Below, piece by piece: positions 8,784 to 15,237 of a DNA stretch of 64,000 nucleotides. Origin of the DNA: Microbacterium sp. Yaish 1. Its GTDB lineage: Bacteria > Actinomycetota > Actinomycetes > Actinomycetales > Microbacteriaceae. Numbering within the stretch: position 1 is the first letter of the stretch; each line of letters starts with the position of its first letter. Under the pieces are notes generated by a model, which was given only the letters and a program-made list of their open reading frames with translations, was not told the origin of the DNA and did not search any database. Both the position numbers and the translations under genes were made by a program. Location: contig NZ_NPMR01000001.1 of assembly GCF_002245215.1 (NCBI RefSeq), positions 248,001 to 312,000 of the forward strand, read 5' to 3'.

Positions 8784-8804
8784 CGGTTGCGATTATCGAA
8801 ACCG
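8784..8804 (-). promoter_or_regulatory. Palindromic operator and -10 of the XRE-ImmA/PIN unit
   Basis: A 21-base perfect palindrome apart from three spacer positions: CGGTT-N-CGAT-N-ATCG-N-AACCG. It lies 15 bases upstream of the XRE-ImmA start codon. On the minus strand its centre reads GATAAT, a good -10 box, so a dimeric XRE protein bound here would block the promoter. No good -35 box was seen. Confidence 0.7.
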
Positions 8805-8952
8805 CAAGCCAGCTGATGGGCGCGCCGGGTCCGTTTTCACCGCCATGCATCACCTGGAAGGGGTGGGGGGTCGGCGTCCGGGGGGAGAGGAAGCCCACCC
8901 AGGCGCTTTCCGCCCTCCGCGCCATGCTGGATTTTTTGACGACTGGGCCCTG

Positions 8953-9261
8953 TCAGCTGAGTCCGAACGATGAGACGCCGGCGTCCTCGCCGGACTCCCC
9001 CGAGCCCTCGGACTCGTTGCACGACTTGTGAGCCGGCGCCCAGTTCGATGGGTCCCACGTCAGCGCGGGGAAGAGCTTGCGCGACTTCTTGTGCTGCACG
9101 GTGCAGCCGTTCGCGTCGGTCGAGGGGAGGTCGTAGTTGATGCGCTGTCCGCAGATGCAGCAGGGCGAGCGGTGTCGCCGCCCTTCGGCCTTCACACGGT
9201 TGAGAGCTTCGACCGCTCGACGGCCACCCCACTTCGGGATGCTCATGCCTTCGGTTGTCAT
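8953..9261 (-). CDS. HNH endonuclease
   Basis: A 102-residue HNH nuclease. The zinc ligands are visible as CCICG near the middle and WAPAHKSCN near the end, with the HNH core VQHKKSRK and the HKSCNE end of the motif. HNH proteins of this size next to terminase help the terminase cut at cos in HK97-type phages. Here it sits between the early region and TerS, on the same strand. The ATG at 9259-9261 is preceded by GGGAGG five bases upstream. Ser/Gly/Glu-rich residues form the tail. Confidence 0.88.
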   Translation of the reverse strand: MTTEGMSIPKWGGRRAVEALNRVKAEGRRHRSPCCICGQRINYDLPSTDANGCTVQHKKSRKLFPALTWDPSNWAPAHKSCNESEGSGESGEDAGVSSFGLS

Positions 9262-9276
9262 CGAACCTCCCGAGCG

Positions 9277-9315
9277 GGGTGAGCCGGATACCTTGCGAGG
9301 TGGACCGGCTCACCC
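9277..9315. repeat. Inverted repeat, 11-base stem
   Basis: GGGTGAGCCGG at 9277-9287 pairs perfectly with CCGGCTCACCC at 9305-9315 around a 17-base loop. It lies 15 bases upstream of the HNH start codon. It could be a terminase or HNH recognition site or an RNA hairpin in the HNH leader. There is no U-run, so it is not a normal terminator. Confidence 0.6.
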
Positions 9316-9581
9316 GTTCACTCGCGCTACCCGAGGTCGACGTCGACCGGTCGAGCTGCGAGGAGTCTGCGCCCCGCCGCCCATCACCGCTCAGTGCGCA
9401 TGGTTGCGACTGGGACGAGGGCCCGGCCCGCGGCATTCAATGGCAACGAACGGCCTGCCTGCGTGGTCATGGCGCCTGGTGTCGCTCTGCTGTGATGTGT
9501 GAGCGTGTGGCTGGCGGGGCGAAGTATGTCGGGGGCGGCGCGGCGGAACCCACTCACACCACGCGCCCCCCGAGAACGACG

Positions 9582-9609
9582 GAAGCCCCATCCATGTGGA
9601 CAGGGCTTC
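9582..9609. terminator. Hairpin at end of early operon
   Basis: GAAGCCC at 9582-9588 pairs with GGGCTTC at 9603-9609 across a 14-base loop. It lies downstream of the last early gene (stop at 9670) on the minus strand. The following T content is weak, so it is only a probable terminator. Confidence 0.4.
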
Positions 9610-9669
9610 GGTCATAGTTCTCGTGCACGCACAGCGTATCACGTCATGCGGCAGAGGATGAAGAGGTTC

Positions 9670-9870
9670 TCACGAGGGTTTCTTCGGGCGGCCGCGGTGC
9701 ATCCGTTCGCGCATCCGCTTCTCGGTCGCGAGGAGGTCGCTCTCGCGCACCCTCCCGAGCATCGGCTTGAGCTCTCCGTTCTGCACCCAGACGCGCAGGG
9801 TGCGGCGCGACTTCCCGATCCGCTCGGCGCACTCGTCGAGCGTCAGCCACACCGTCGGCATCCGGCTCAT
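9670..9870 (-). CDS. Small MerR/excisionase-type HTH protein
   Basis: A 66-residue protein beginning MSRMPTVWLTLDECAERIG. The pattern LTLDECAERIGKSRRTLRVWVQNG is a winged helix-turn-helix of the HTH_17/excisionase type, followed by a basic tail ending RGRPKKPS. It may bend DNA or act in gene control. The start overlaps the stop of the upstream gene in an ATGA arrangement, so it is translated as part of the early operon. A second, separate protein of this type lies at 20651-20905. Which, if either, is the excisionase cannot be told from sequence alone. Confidence 0.75.
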   Translation of the reverse strand: MSRMPTVWLTLDECAERIGKSRRTLRVWVQNGELKPMLGRVRESDLLATEKRMRERMHRGRPKKPS

Positions 9871-10835
9871 GCGGCTCCCGCCTTGCGTTCCTCGATGACC
9901 GCCTCGACGTCGGGCTGCCAGTATCGGCCCGCGTCGGTCTTGACCTTCTCCCGCTCAGCCCACCGGCGCACGGTGCCCGTCGTGACACGTGCGAGGCGAG
10001 CGGCCGCGGCGAGGGTGAGCCATCGCGGATCGTGCGGCATACCGTCGCCGAGGGGAACCGCTTCGGCGCTCGAGAACACCGCAGCCCACAGGCCGTCGTC
10101 GTCCTGGTCGTTCGCCTCCCACTCGCACTCACGGCAGAGGTACCGGGTGATGCCCACACGAGATCTCGGCGGGAGGACACGGACGGCCTTCATGTCGCAC
10201 TGCGGACACGCCGCCTCAGCCCACCGCATCCGGTCCTCGAGCGACCACTTCGCGGCGACGTCGGCGATCGTCCAGAAGTCAGGCGAGCTCGTCATGCTGC
10301 GATCGAGCACCGCCCTCCCGAGCGCGATCGCCTGACGCTTGTCGTTCGCGATCGCGTCGAGACCGGCGAGGAGCACGTCAGCGCACCACCGCGCCTGATC
10401 GGCAGCGACGTCGCCCTCGATACCGGCGGCCAGGTGATACCGACGGTAGTCGACGTCGGGATGCAGGATGCGGTCCTCCCACATGCGCAGTGTCACCGCG
10501 ACGTCGTTCGACGCGTCGAGCAGGTCAGCGGCCACAGGGGCCGGGAGCTCGGGACGAGACGACGACACCGACACCGCGTCGTAGGCGCGAGCCTTCGTCG
10601 GGTCAGCGATCGAGCGGAGGTGAGCGAGCAGGTCTGGGGCGTCATCGATCAGGCGTCGCATCGACCGGTAGCAGCTCTGGCAGATGAGCATCCCGTCGGC
10701 GGCGGCTCGAGGCGCACAGCCTCGGCACGTGCCACCCTCGGCATCACCGAAGCTCGGGCACGACGAGAAGTGAACGTCCTTCACCGTGCATCCGCGAACG
10801 CAGAAGCGGTCGTCGTGGTCAGAACGGTAGGTCAT
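9867..10835 (-). CDS. Phage protein with Cys clusters and C-terminal HTH
   Basis: A 322-residue phage protein with an N-terminal Cys/His cluster (FCVRGC, CPSF, CRGCAP, CQSCYRS) that probably binds zinc. A second cluster follows near residue 215 (CPQCD, YLCRECEWE). The C-terminal segment RWLTLAAAARLARVTTGTVRRW is a helix-turn-helix. Such proteins are common in the right arms of actinobacterial phages and are assumed to act on DNA, but no function is known. It overlaps genes on both sides: 17 bases upstream and four downstream. Confidence 0.7.
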   Translation of the reverse strand: MTYRSDHDDRFCVRGCTVKDVHFSSCPSFGDAEGGTCRGCAPRAAADGMLICQSCYRSMRRLIDDAPDLLAHLRSIADPTKARAYDAVSVSSSRPELPAPVAADLLDASNDVAVTLRMWEDRILHPDVDYRRYHLAAGIEGDVAADQARWCADVLLAGLDAIANDKRQAIALGRAVLDRSMTSSPDFWTIADVAAKWSLEDRMRWAEAACPQCDMKAVRVLPPRSRVGITRYLCRECEWEANDQDDDGLWAAVFSSAEAVPLGDGMPHDPRWLTLAAAARLARVTTGTVRRWAEREKVKTDAGRYWQPDVEAVIEERKAGAA

Positions 10836-11520
10836 CGGGGGTCTCCTGCTGCTCCTCGAAGATGGCGAGCTGTTCCATGTAGCGGCGATTGGCGAGCCAT
10901 TGCCTGCGGTATGCCGCTGCGGTGCCGCATGGCCCGCAGGGAACAGTCGTGGTGCCGTTGGGGTGCTCGTGACATCCGATGGGCGGAGCGTTGAGCAGGT
11001 CCGGGCGTGCAGGTCTTGAGAGCACCGGCTGAGCGGGGCCTTGCGAGGCCCAGCGGGTCGCCCATTCCTGCGCTTCCGCGTCCGCCCGTGCGCGTGCTCG
11101 CTCGCGCGCTCTCGCTCTCGCGCGTTCTCTTTCTCTCTCGCTCTCTCCAGCCGGTGAAAATGCCGGCCGCGGGGCGAAGGCCGGGCCGGGTGCTGACGGG
11201 GCCGTGAGCGGCACTGTGGGCGCCTCGGAAGGCAGCGGCAGCATCACGAGCCACTCCCCCGATTCGTCGGCCCACGTACGCGCATGCCCGGCCTCCTCGA
11301 GCATCACCACGTGCAAGATCACGAGCTCCGTCGCTGCGGTCGCCGACATGGTCGGGTACAGCTGCGCCGCGATCGATTCGGGGCGCAGCCGCATCGGCGA
11401 CGTCCCCGCCAGCATCCGCAGCCCGAGCGCGGTCGGCGCGGCCTCGAGCGGCAGCCCGAGCACGTTGGGCACCATCGAGTGCCCGCCGCCAGACGGCGGT
11501 GGCTGGGGGGTTGTGTCCAA
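10819..11520 (-). CDS. Phage protein of unknown function
   Basis: A 233-residue protein read from a TTG at 11518-11520, which has AGAAGGGA six bases upstream. An ATG (MVPNVLGLPL) also lies inside, without a good ribosome site. Nearly all third codon positions are G or C in this frame, so it is the real coding frame here. The C-terminal half has an Arg/Glu/Ala run (ERERERARARARERARARAD) likely to be one long charged helix. It ends with a possible zinc site, GCHEHPNGTTTVPCGPCG, then RRQWLANRRYMEQL. It lies wholly within another open frame (10832-12073). No function is proposed. Confidence 0.6.
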   Translation of the reverse strand: MDTTPQPPPSGGGHSMVPNVLGLPLEAAPTALGLRMLAGTSPMRLRPESIAAQLYPTMSATAATELVILHVVMLEEAGHARTWADESGEWLVMLPLPSEAPTVPLTAPSAPGPAFAPRPAFSPAGESERERERARARARERARARADAEAQEWATRWASQGPAQPVLSRPARPDLLNAPPIGCHEHPNGTTTVPCGPCGTAAAYRRQWLANRRYMEQLAIFEEQQETPDDLPF

Positions 11521-12073
11521 AGTCGTTCCCTTCTGATGCGAAAGCTCGCTGGCAGACGTCGAATGCGAGCTGTAGGTCGGCGTGCTCCACGAGGAAGCAC
11601 TCCGACCAGCCGCGGCCGCGGTACAGGATGCGGTCAGCGCGGTGGAGGCCCTCGCCGGTGGGACCGGTGAAGGCGGGGTCGAACAGGCGGCGCAGCGCGC
11701 GGAGGCCAGCGGCCTCCCACGAGCCGTCGGTGTCCTCGGCGTCGAGCAGCACGATCGCGCCGGTGCGGCGCATCGCCTCGAGCCGGGAGCCGCGGAACGC
11801 GCGCCCGATCTTGAGGACGCCGAGCTCGGGCCACCACACGATGTACGTGTGTCCGTACTTGAGCATCCGGGACGGGTCACGGACGCACTCCCGGCACGAC
11901 AGTGCGCGATCACTGCGCAGCGCGCGGCCCTGCTCGACCGTCCGCCGGCCGCACACGCACACGCAGCCCCAGACGGGTTGGCGGGCGCCGCTCGGAGCGA
12001 TGCGGTCGGGCAGGCGTGTCTTGACCGTCAGGAGCCCGAAGCGGCGCCCCGTGAGGTCGATGAGCGCTCCCAC
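10832..12073 (-). CDS. Zinc-finger plus GIY-YIG-like phage protein, 3' end uncertain
   Basis: A GTG at 12071-12073 (AGGGGG just upstream) starts VGALIDLTGRRFGLLTVKTR. This matches the common phage zinc domain of the form DLTGQRFGRLTV, with CVCVCG and SCRECVRD supplying the Cys ligands. HTYIVWWPELGVLKIGRAFRGSR then resembles a GIY-YIG/T5orf172 nuclease core, to about residue 185. From about 11520 on the frame stays open but becomes a non-coding-like shadow of the overlapping gene. The true product probably ends near residue 190, or a frameshift joins the two genes. The N-terminal half is well supported; the 3' boundary is not. Confidence 0.55.
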   Translation of the reverse strand: MGALIDLTGRRFGLLTVKTRLPDRIAPSGARQPVWGCVCVCGRRTVEQGRALRSDRALSCRECVRDPSRMLKYGHTYIVWWPELGVLKIGRAFRGSRLEAMRRTGAIVLLDAEDTDGSWEAAGLRALRRLFDPAFTGPTGEGLHRADRILYRGRGWSECFLVEHADLQLAFDVCQRAFASEGNDFGHNPPATAVWRRALDGAQRARAAARGRADRARAADAGGDVADAAAPRIDRGAAVPDHVGDRSDGARDLARGDARGGRACAYVGRRIGGVARDAAAAFRGAHSAAHGPVSTRPGLRPAAGIFTGWRERERKRTRESESARASTRTGGRGSAGMGDPLGLARPRSAGALKTCTPGPAQRSAHRMSRAPQRHHDCSLRAMRHRSGIPQAMARQSPLHGTARHLRGAAGDPR

Positions 12074-12438
12074 TACGCCCCCTCGCTCGATCGTCCGGTG
12101 GAAGCGTCCAGCGCGGCTTCGGCGTCGCGGTATCGCTGCAGATCCGCGGTCCGCATCTGCTCCCGTTGCTCCTGCGCCCACGCCGAACGATCCGCCACGT
12201 ACTCGGGATCAGTGGCGAGCCGATCGGCGACGTCCACCCCGGCCGCCAGGGCATGGGCGGCGAGATCGAAGCGGCGACGGGCCGCGCTGCGCCGAGCGTC
12301 GTCGGCGAGCGCGGCGGGGACCGTCGGGTTAAGCAGCGCGCATGCGCGCTCTGCTGCCTGACGGCGTTGCTCGATCGTCAGGAACGGTACCGAGGTGATC
12401 GCGATGAGGTTCGCGATCTCCTGCTGGTCGACGGTCAC
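12073..12438 (-). CDS. Hypothetical phage protein
   Basis: A 121-residue, Ala/Arg-rich, almost fully helical protein beginning MTVDQQEIANLIAITSVPFL. No domain was recognised. QRRQAAERACALL and YRDAEAALDA suggest packed or coiled helices. It starts in an ATGA overlap with the gene before it and ends in a TAGTG overlap with the next, so it is translated within the early operon. Confidence 0.65.
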   Translation of the reverse strand: MTVDQQEIANLIAITSVPFLTIEQRRQAAERACALLNPTVPAALADDARRSAARRRFDLAAHALAAGVDVADRLATDPEYVADRSAWAQEQREQMRTADLQRYRDAEAALDASTGRSSEGA

Positions 12439-12653
12439 TGCGCACGCTCCGAACCGGTCGAACCGGTCGCCACGGTCGCGTGCTGGTAGTCCTCAGCGTG
12501 CCCGGTCACGATGCATCGCTCGACGGCGACCTCGCGGACCTTGCCGGTGGTGTGCTGCTTGACGTACACCCGACCTCCGACCGGGTGAGACACCACCGTG
12601 TGTCGCTCTTGCGCCGTCGCTCCGAGCTTCACGATGTCGAGTCGCTGAACCAT
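12435..12653 (-). CDS. Small hypothetical phage protein
   Basis: A 72-residue protein beginning MVQRLDIVKLGATAQERHTV. The ATG at 12651-12653 overlaps the stop of the MazG-like gene by one base. The predicted fold is mostly beta (RVYVKQHTTGKVREVAVERCIVT shortened here to its core KVREVAVERC). No family was recognised. A longer frame upstream is a shadow of the MazG-like gene and was rejected. Confidence 0.6.
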   Translation of the reverse strand: MVQRLDIVKLGATAQERHTVVSHPVGGRVYVKQHTTGKVREVAVERCIVTGHAEDYQHATVATGSTGSERAQ

Positions 12654-12988
12654 CACAGACCCCCATCCGTGTGAATGGGTGAGCCGCCGTCGAGTGCGGC
12701 AACCCACCCGGCTGCCATCGCGGCCACCTGCACCAGCTCCTTGCGGAGCGCCGCCTGATCGATCGGGCGGCCCTCGACCTTGGCGTCGTTCAACTCCTTC
12801 GCCACCTCGCCAACCTCCTCGCTGAGCACGAGGAATCGCTCGGCCGAAAGCACCGGCCACGACTCCATCGAGTGCTCGCGATGCTTCTCGTGAGCCCGGA
12901 TGCGCTCGCTCCGCAGCTCCTCGCCGACGTCGGTCGACGACATCAGGAGCCAGCTGTACATCTTCGGGTCGTCATCTGCGAGGGTCAT
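12653..12988 (-). CDS. MazG-like nucleotide pyrophosphohydrolase
   Basis: A 111-residue protein beginning MTLADDDPKMYSWLLMSSTD. RFLVLSEEVGEVAKELND is the EExxE helix pair of all-alpha NTP pyrophosphatases, and ALRKELVQVAAMAAGWVAAL is the second metal-binding helix (Glu, with Gln where Asp is usual). Such enzymes hydrolyse NTPs or modified dNTPs to monophosphates; phages may use them to tune nucleotide pools or (p)ppGpp signalling. The Asp-to-Gln change in the last helix leaves activity uncertain. It overlaps both neighbours by one to four bases. Confidence 0.75.
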   Translation of the reverse strand: MTLADDDPKMYSWLLMSSTDVGEELRSERIRAHEKHREHSMESWPVLSAERFLVLSEEVGEVAKELNDAKVEGRPIDQAALRKELVQVAAMAAGWVAALDGGSPIHTDGGL

Positions 12989-13848
12989 CGCTCGCTCCTG
13001 TCCTGTTGAATCGGGGTGTCTCGGCGCCAGGTGCCGTGCTCGCGGATGATCTGGGTCGCGGTCTTCTTGATCTCGGGGGTGAGGTCGGCGCCGCGGACAC
13101 GGAACCAGTCGAGGCCGGGGAGGGCGGTGCCGAGCTTCACGGCGAGCTCGTCGGCGTAGTCGCGTTCCCAGAACCCGCCGACGAGGCTGTAGCCGCTGCC
13201 GGCAGTGAGGATGTAGCCGGTGCCGGCGATGAAGTCGTCCTCGGGGCGCAGGTAGAGGCCGGCGACGGGCGTCGGGTAGAGGAACGACCACGTGTATTCG
13301 ACGACACCGGAGTCGGCAGCCCGGTTCGGGGTCATCACGGGGACGATGCCGCGGCTGTCGGGGTCGAAGCGGAACTCGATCGCTGCGGCGAGCGCGAGGT
13401 AGTGGATGGTGCGTTCGTCGTCGTCGGTGAGCTCGATGCCCTTCTTGTCTTGGACGAAGTTCTTGATGACGCGCTCGAGCACTTCCGTTTCGATGAGACG
13501 GTCGGTGGTGGCGTTGGGGGCGTGGACGAACGGGAGGTACGCCTGCTCGCGGTGGCCGTAGGCGTCCTCGTTGATGCGGTGCTGGGCGTTGCGGCCCTCG
13601 AGGTAGTCCTCCTCGGTGAGGAGCACGCCGAGGGTGCTGTCTCCGTCGCGGATGAACCGGGTCCGGGTGGTCACCTCCGCGTGGGCTTCGTCGGCGGCAC
13701 CATCGAGCCACTCGTCGACGAGCCCGCCGCGGGCGTCTTCGGGGGTCCAGTCGACGCGGACGGGGACGGTCTCGCCGTCGGTGAACGTGTGGTGCTCGGT
13801 GTGTCCGTCGCGTTGCATGAAGGTGACGCGGGGCTTGGAAGTGGTCAT
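12985..13848 (-). CDS. Hypothetical phage protein
   Basis: A 287-residue acidic protein beginning MTTSKPRVTFMQRDGHTEHH. The N-terminal 60 residues look like a small beta domain, and the rest is mixed. DDDERTIHYLALAAAIEF and YTWSFLYPTPVAGLYL are visible but match no family I know. The start has GGAGAACCCG directly before ATGACC, one of five near-identical initiation sites in this operon. It ends in an ATGA overlap with the MazG-like gene. Confidence 0.65.
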   Translation of the reverse strand: MTTSKPRVTFMQRDGHTEHHTFTDGETVPVRVDWTPEDARGGLVDEWLDGAADEAHAEVTTRTRFIRDGDSTLGVLLTEEDYLEGRNAQHRINEDAYGHREQAYLPFVHAPNATTDRLIETEVLERVIKNFVQDKKGIELTDDDERTIHYLALAAAIEFRFDPDSRGIVPVMTPNRAADSGVVEYTWSFLYPTPVAGLYLRPEDDFIAGTGYILTAGSGYSLVGGFWERDYADELAVKLGTALPGLDWFRVRGADLTPEIKKTATQIIREHGTWRRDTPIQQDRSER

Positions 13849-14003
13849 CGGGTTCTCCTGTGGGTTTCGAGCAGCGCGATCGTGAAGTCGCGCTGCCAGG
13901 GGCGAAGGGTGATGCCGGCGGATGCGGCGAAGTTGTCGACGAACCGGCCGAGGCGGCGGCGCCGGCGGATGCTGCGGCCGGCGAGACGGCGAGCGCGGTT
14001 CAT
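13845..14003 (-). CDS. Small basic phage protein
   Basis: A 52-residue protein beginning MNRARRLAGRSIRRRRRLGR, very basic at its N-terminus, then FVDNFAASAGITLRPWQRDF. The RPWQ phrase resembles the Q-motif of helicases, but the protein is far too short to be one. It overlaps both neighbours as ATGA, and the reading fills the only gap in that stretch, so it is likely translated. It is shorter than most gene finders accept. Confidence 0.5.
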   Translation of the reverse strand: MNRARRLAGRSIRRRRRLGRFVDNFAASAGITLRPWQRDFTIALLETHRRTR

Positions 14004-14566
14004 GCGCTGGCCGGGTGGTCGAGGATGGTGCGCCAGTTGGTCCAGCGGTGGAGGCGGCGACGCGTGGTGTTGGTGCGGTTCGTGGGGCGGTCGAAGTACA
14101 CGTGCTCCCACGTGGGCGCCATTGCTCCGCTGATCTCGGGCTTGTCGTCGATGAGGTAGTCGCCGCGCACGAGGGTCTTGTCGTTGGTGATGATGGTGCG
14201 CTTGCCCCAGCTCTGGCCGAGGTGGCGGACGACCCACGCGAGCTTGTCGCTCGCGCAGGTCGGGTTCGATACCCACGGAGATGTGACGATGCGCACGTCG
14301 TGGCCTTCGTCGCGCATTTCGCGGAGGGCGGCGCGACCGCCGTCGATCGCGGGCAGGTCTGCGTAGTAGCCGGGACGGTTGAGGAGATCGGCGACGATCT
14401 GCTGCTGTGCCGCGTCGAGGCCGTGGTTCAGGTTCCACTCGGTGCGCTGGTGGCTGCGTGTGATGGTCGCGGCCGGTTCGCCGAGCACGTCGAGCGCAGC
14501 GTCCCAGGCGGCGTCCCAGTCGGCCAGCACGCCGTCCATGTCCACGAGGATCGTTGCGGGATTCAC
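14000..14566 (-). CDS. 5'(3')-deoxyribonucleotidase, HAD family
   Basis: A 188-residue HAD-type phosphatase. ILVDMDGVLADWDAAW has the nucleophile and acid/base Asp pair (DMDGV). VRIVTSPW is motif II, with the Ser/Pro-Trp seen in NT5C-type enzymes, and GDYLIDDKPEIS is motif IV with the metal-binding Asp pair. It should remove phosphate from dNMPs, shaping the nucleotide pool during phage growth. It is coupled by ATGA overlaps to both neighbours. Confidence 0.85.
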   Translation of the reverse strand: MNPATILVDMDGVLADWDAAWDAALDVLGEPAATITRSHQRTEWNLNHGLDAAQQQIVADLLNRPGYYADLPAIDGGRAALREMRDEGHDVRIVTSPWVSNPTCASDKLAWVVRHLGQSWGKRTIITNDKTLVRGDYLIDDKPEISGAMAPTWEHVYFDRPTNRTNTTRRRLHRWTNWRTILDHPASA

Positions 14567-15237
14567 AGCAGCCCCGCCTCTCGGATCTTCGCCTCGGCGA
14601 GCGAGACGCGCTGGAAGGTCGCGGCATCCCCACCCATGTCGGGGTGCGTGATGCGCTGCGCCTTGCGGAGCACAAGCGCGGGCTGCGGTGTCCCGGGCAG
14701 GTCACGGGCGCCGACGAGATCGATCAGCCACGCGTGCGCCTCCGCGGCCGTCGCGAACCCTGCAGGCGCCGCGGTGGCCTCGAGCGCAAGGAAGCCGCGG
14801 TACTGCTCGCCGCGCTTCGTGACGCCGTAGCGGTCGACCTTGCGGAGCGCTTCGAGGGCGAGGGTGACAGCGCGGAGGTTGCCCTCCCAGGTCGTGAACG
14901 TGTCGCACGGGTAGGACACGGGGCCGACGTTCGGGATGGTGAAGGAGAGGATGATGCCGGGGTGGTCGGCCTTCGCGCCGGCGTAGGGGCGACCGTCGAG
15001 CCGGAACCTGTCGGGGTGCACGGCGATGAGCAGCTCGACGTCCTTCGCACCGAGCTCGCGGAGTTCGCGGTCGAGGTCACGAAGGGTGACGGTCAGCGGA
15101 ACGGGGCCGGCGCCGACGCGCTTGCCGTCCTCCCACCTCCCGTTGCGGTTGAACGGGGCGACCACGCGGGTGCGGGTGAACTCCCCCGGCCACTCACGGA
15201 TCGGGCCGACCTTCATCGTCACGGGCCAGTCGGTCAC
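14563..15237 (-). CDS. Phage protein with J-domain-like C-terminus
   Basis: A 224-residue protein from a GTG at 15235-15237 in a GTGA overlap with the previous stop; an ATG (MKVGPIREWPG) follows six codons later. The C-terminal segment LRKAQRITHPDMGGDAATFQ followed by VSLAEAKI has the HPD signature and spacing of a DnaJ J-domain. The N-terminal 150 residues, with ILSFTIPNVGPVSYPCDTF, form a globular domain seen with J-domains in actinobacterial genomes. Such a protein might recruit host DnaK, for example during replication or assembly. That role is inferred. Confidence 0.68.
   Translation of the reverse strand: MTDWPVTMKVGPIREWPGEFTRTRVVAPFNRNGRWEDGKRVGAGPVPLTVTLRDLDRELRELGAKDVELLIAVHPDRFRLDGRPYAGAKADHPGIILSFTIPNVGPVSYPCDTFTTWEGNLRAVTLALEALRKVDRYGVTKRGEQYRGFLALEATAAPAGFATAAEAHAWLIDLVGARDLPGTPQPALVLRKAQRITHPDMGGDAATFQRVSLAEAKIREAGLL

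Larger units (their letters stand above)
9262..9669. other. Gene-free, palindrome-rich gap, possible cos region
   Basis: No convincing gene was found on either strand of this 408-base gap. It holds an 11-base-stem hairpin (9277-9315), a 14-base perfect palindrome GGTCGACGTCGACC (9335-9348) and a small terminator-like hairpin (9582-9609). It separates the early operon from HNH and the packaging genes, the expected place of the phage cos or pac site. That role is inference; no known cos sequence was recognised. Confidence 0.5.

Noticed and set aside
9391..9642. An 83-codon minus-strand gene in the cos-like gap
   Set aside because: No ribosome site, odd composition (His, Arg, Pro) and it spans the hairpin at 9582-9609.
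13845..14705. A 286-codon minus-strand gene over the nucleotidase
   Set aside because: Only its last 52 codons avoid overlap with the well-supported HAD gene. The remainder is a frame shadow.
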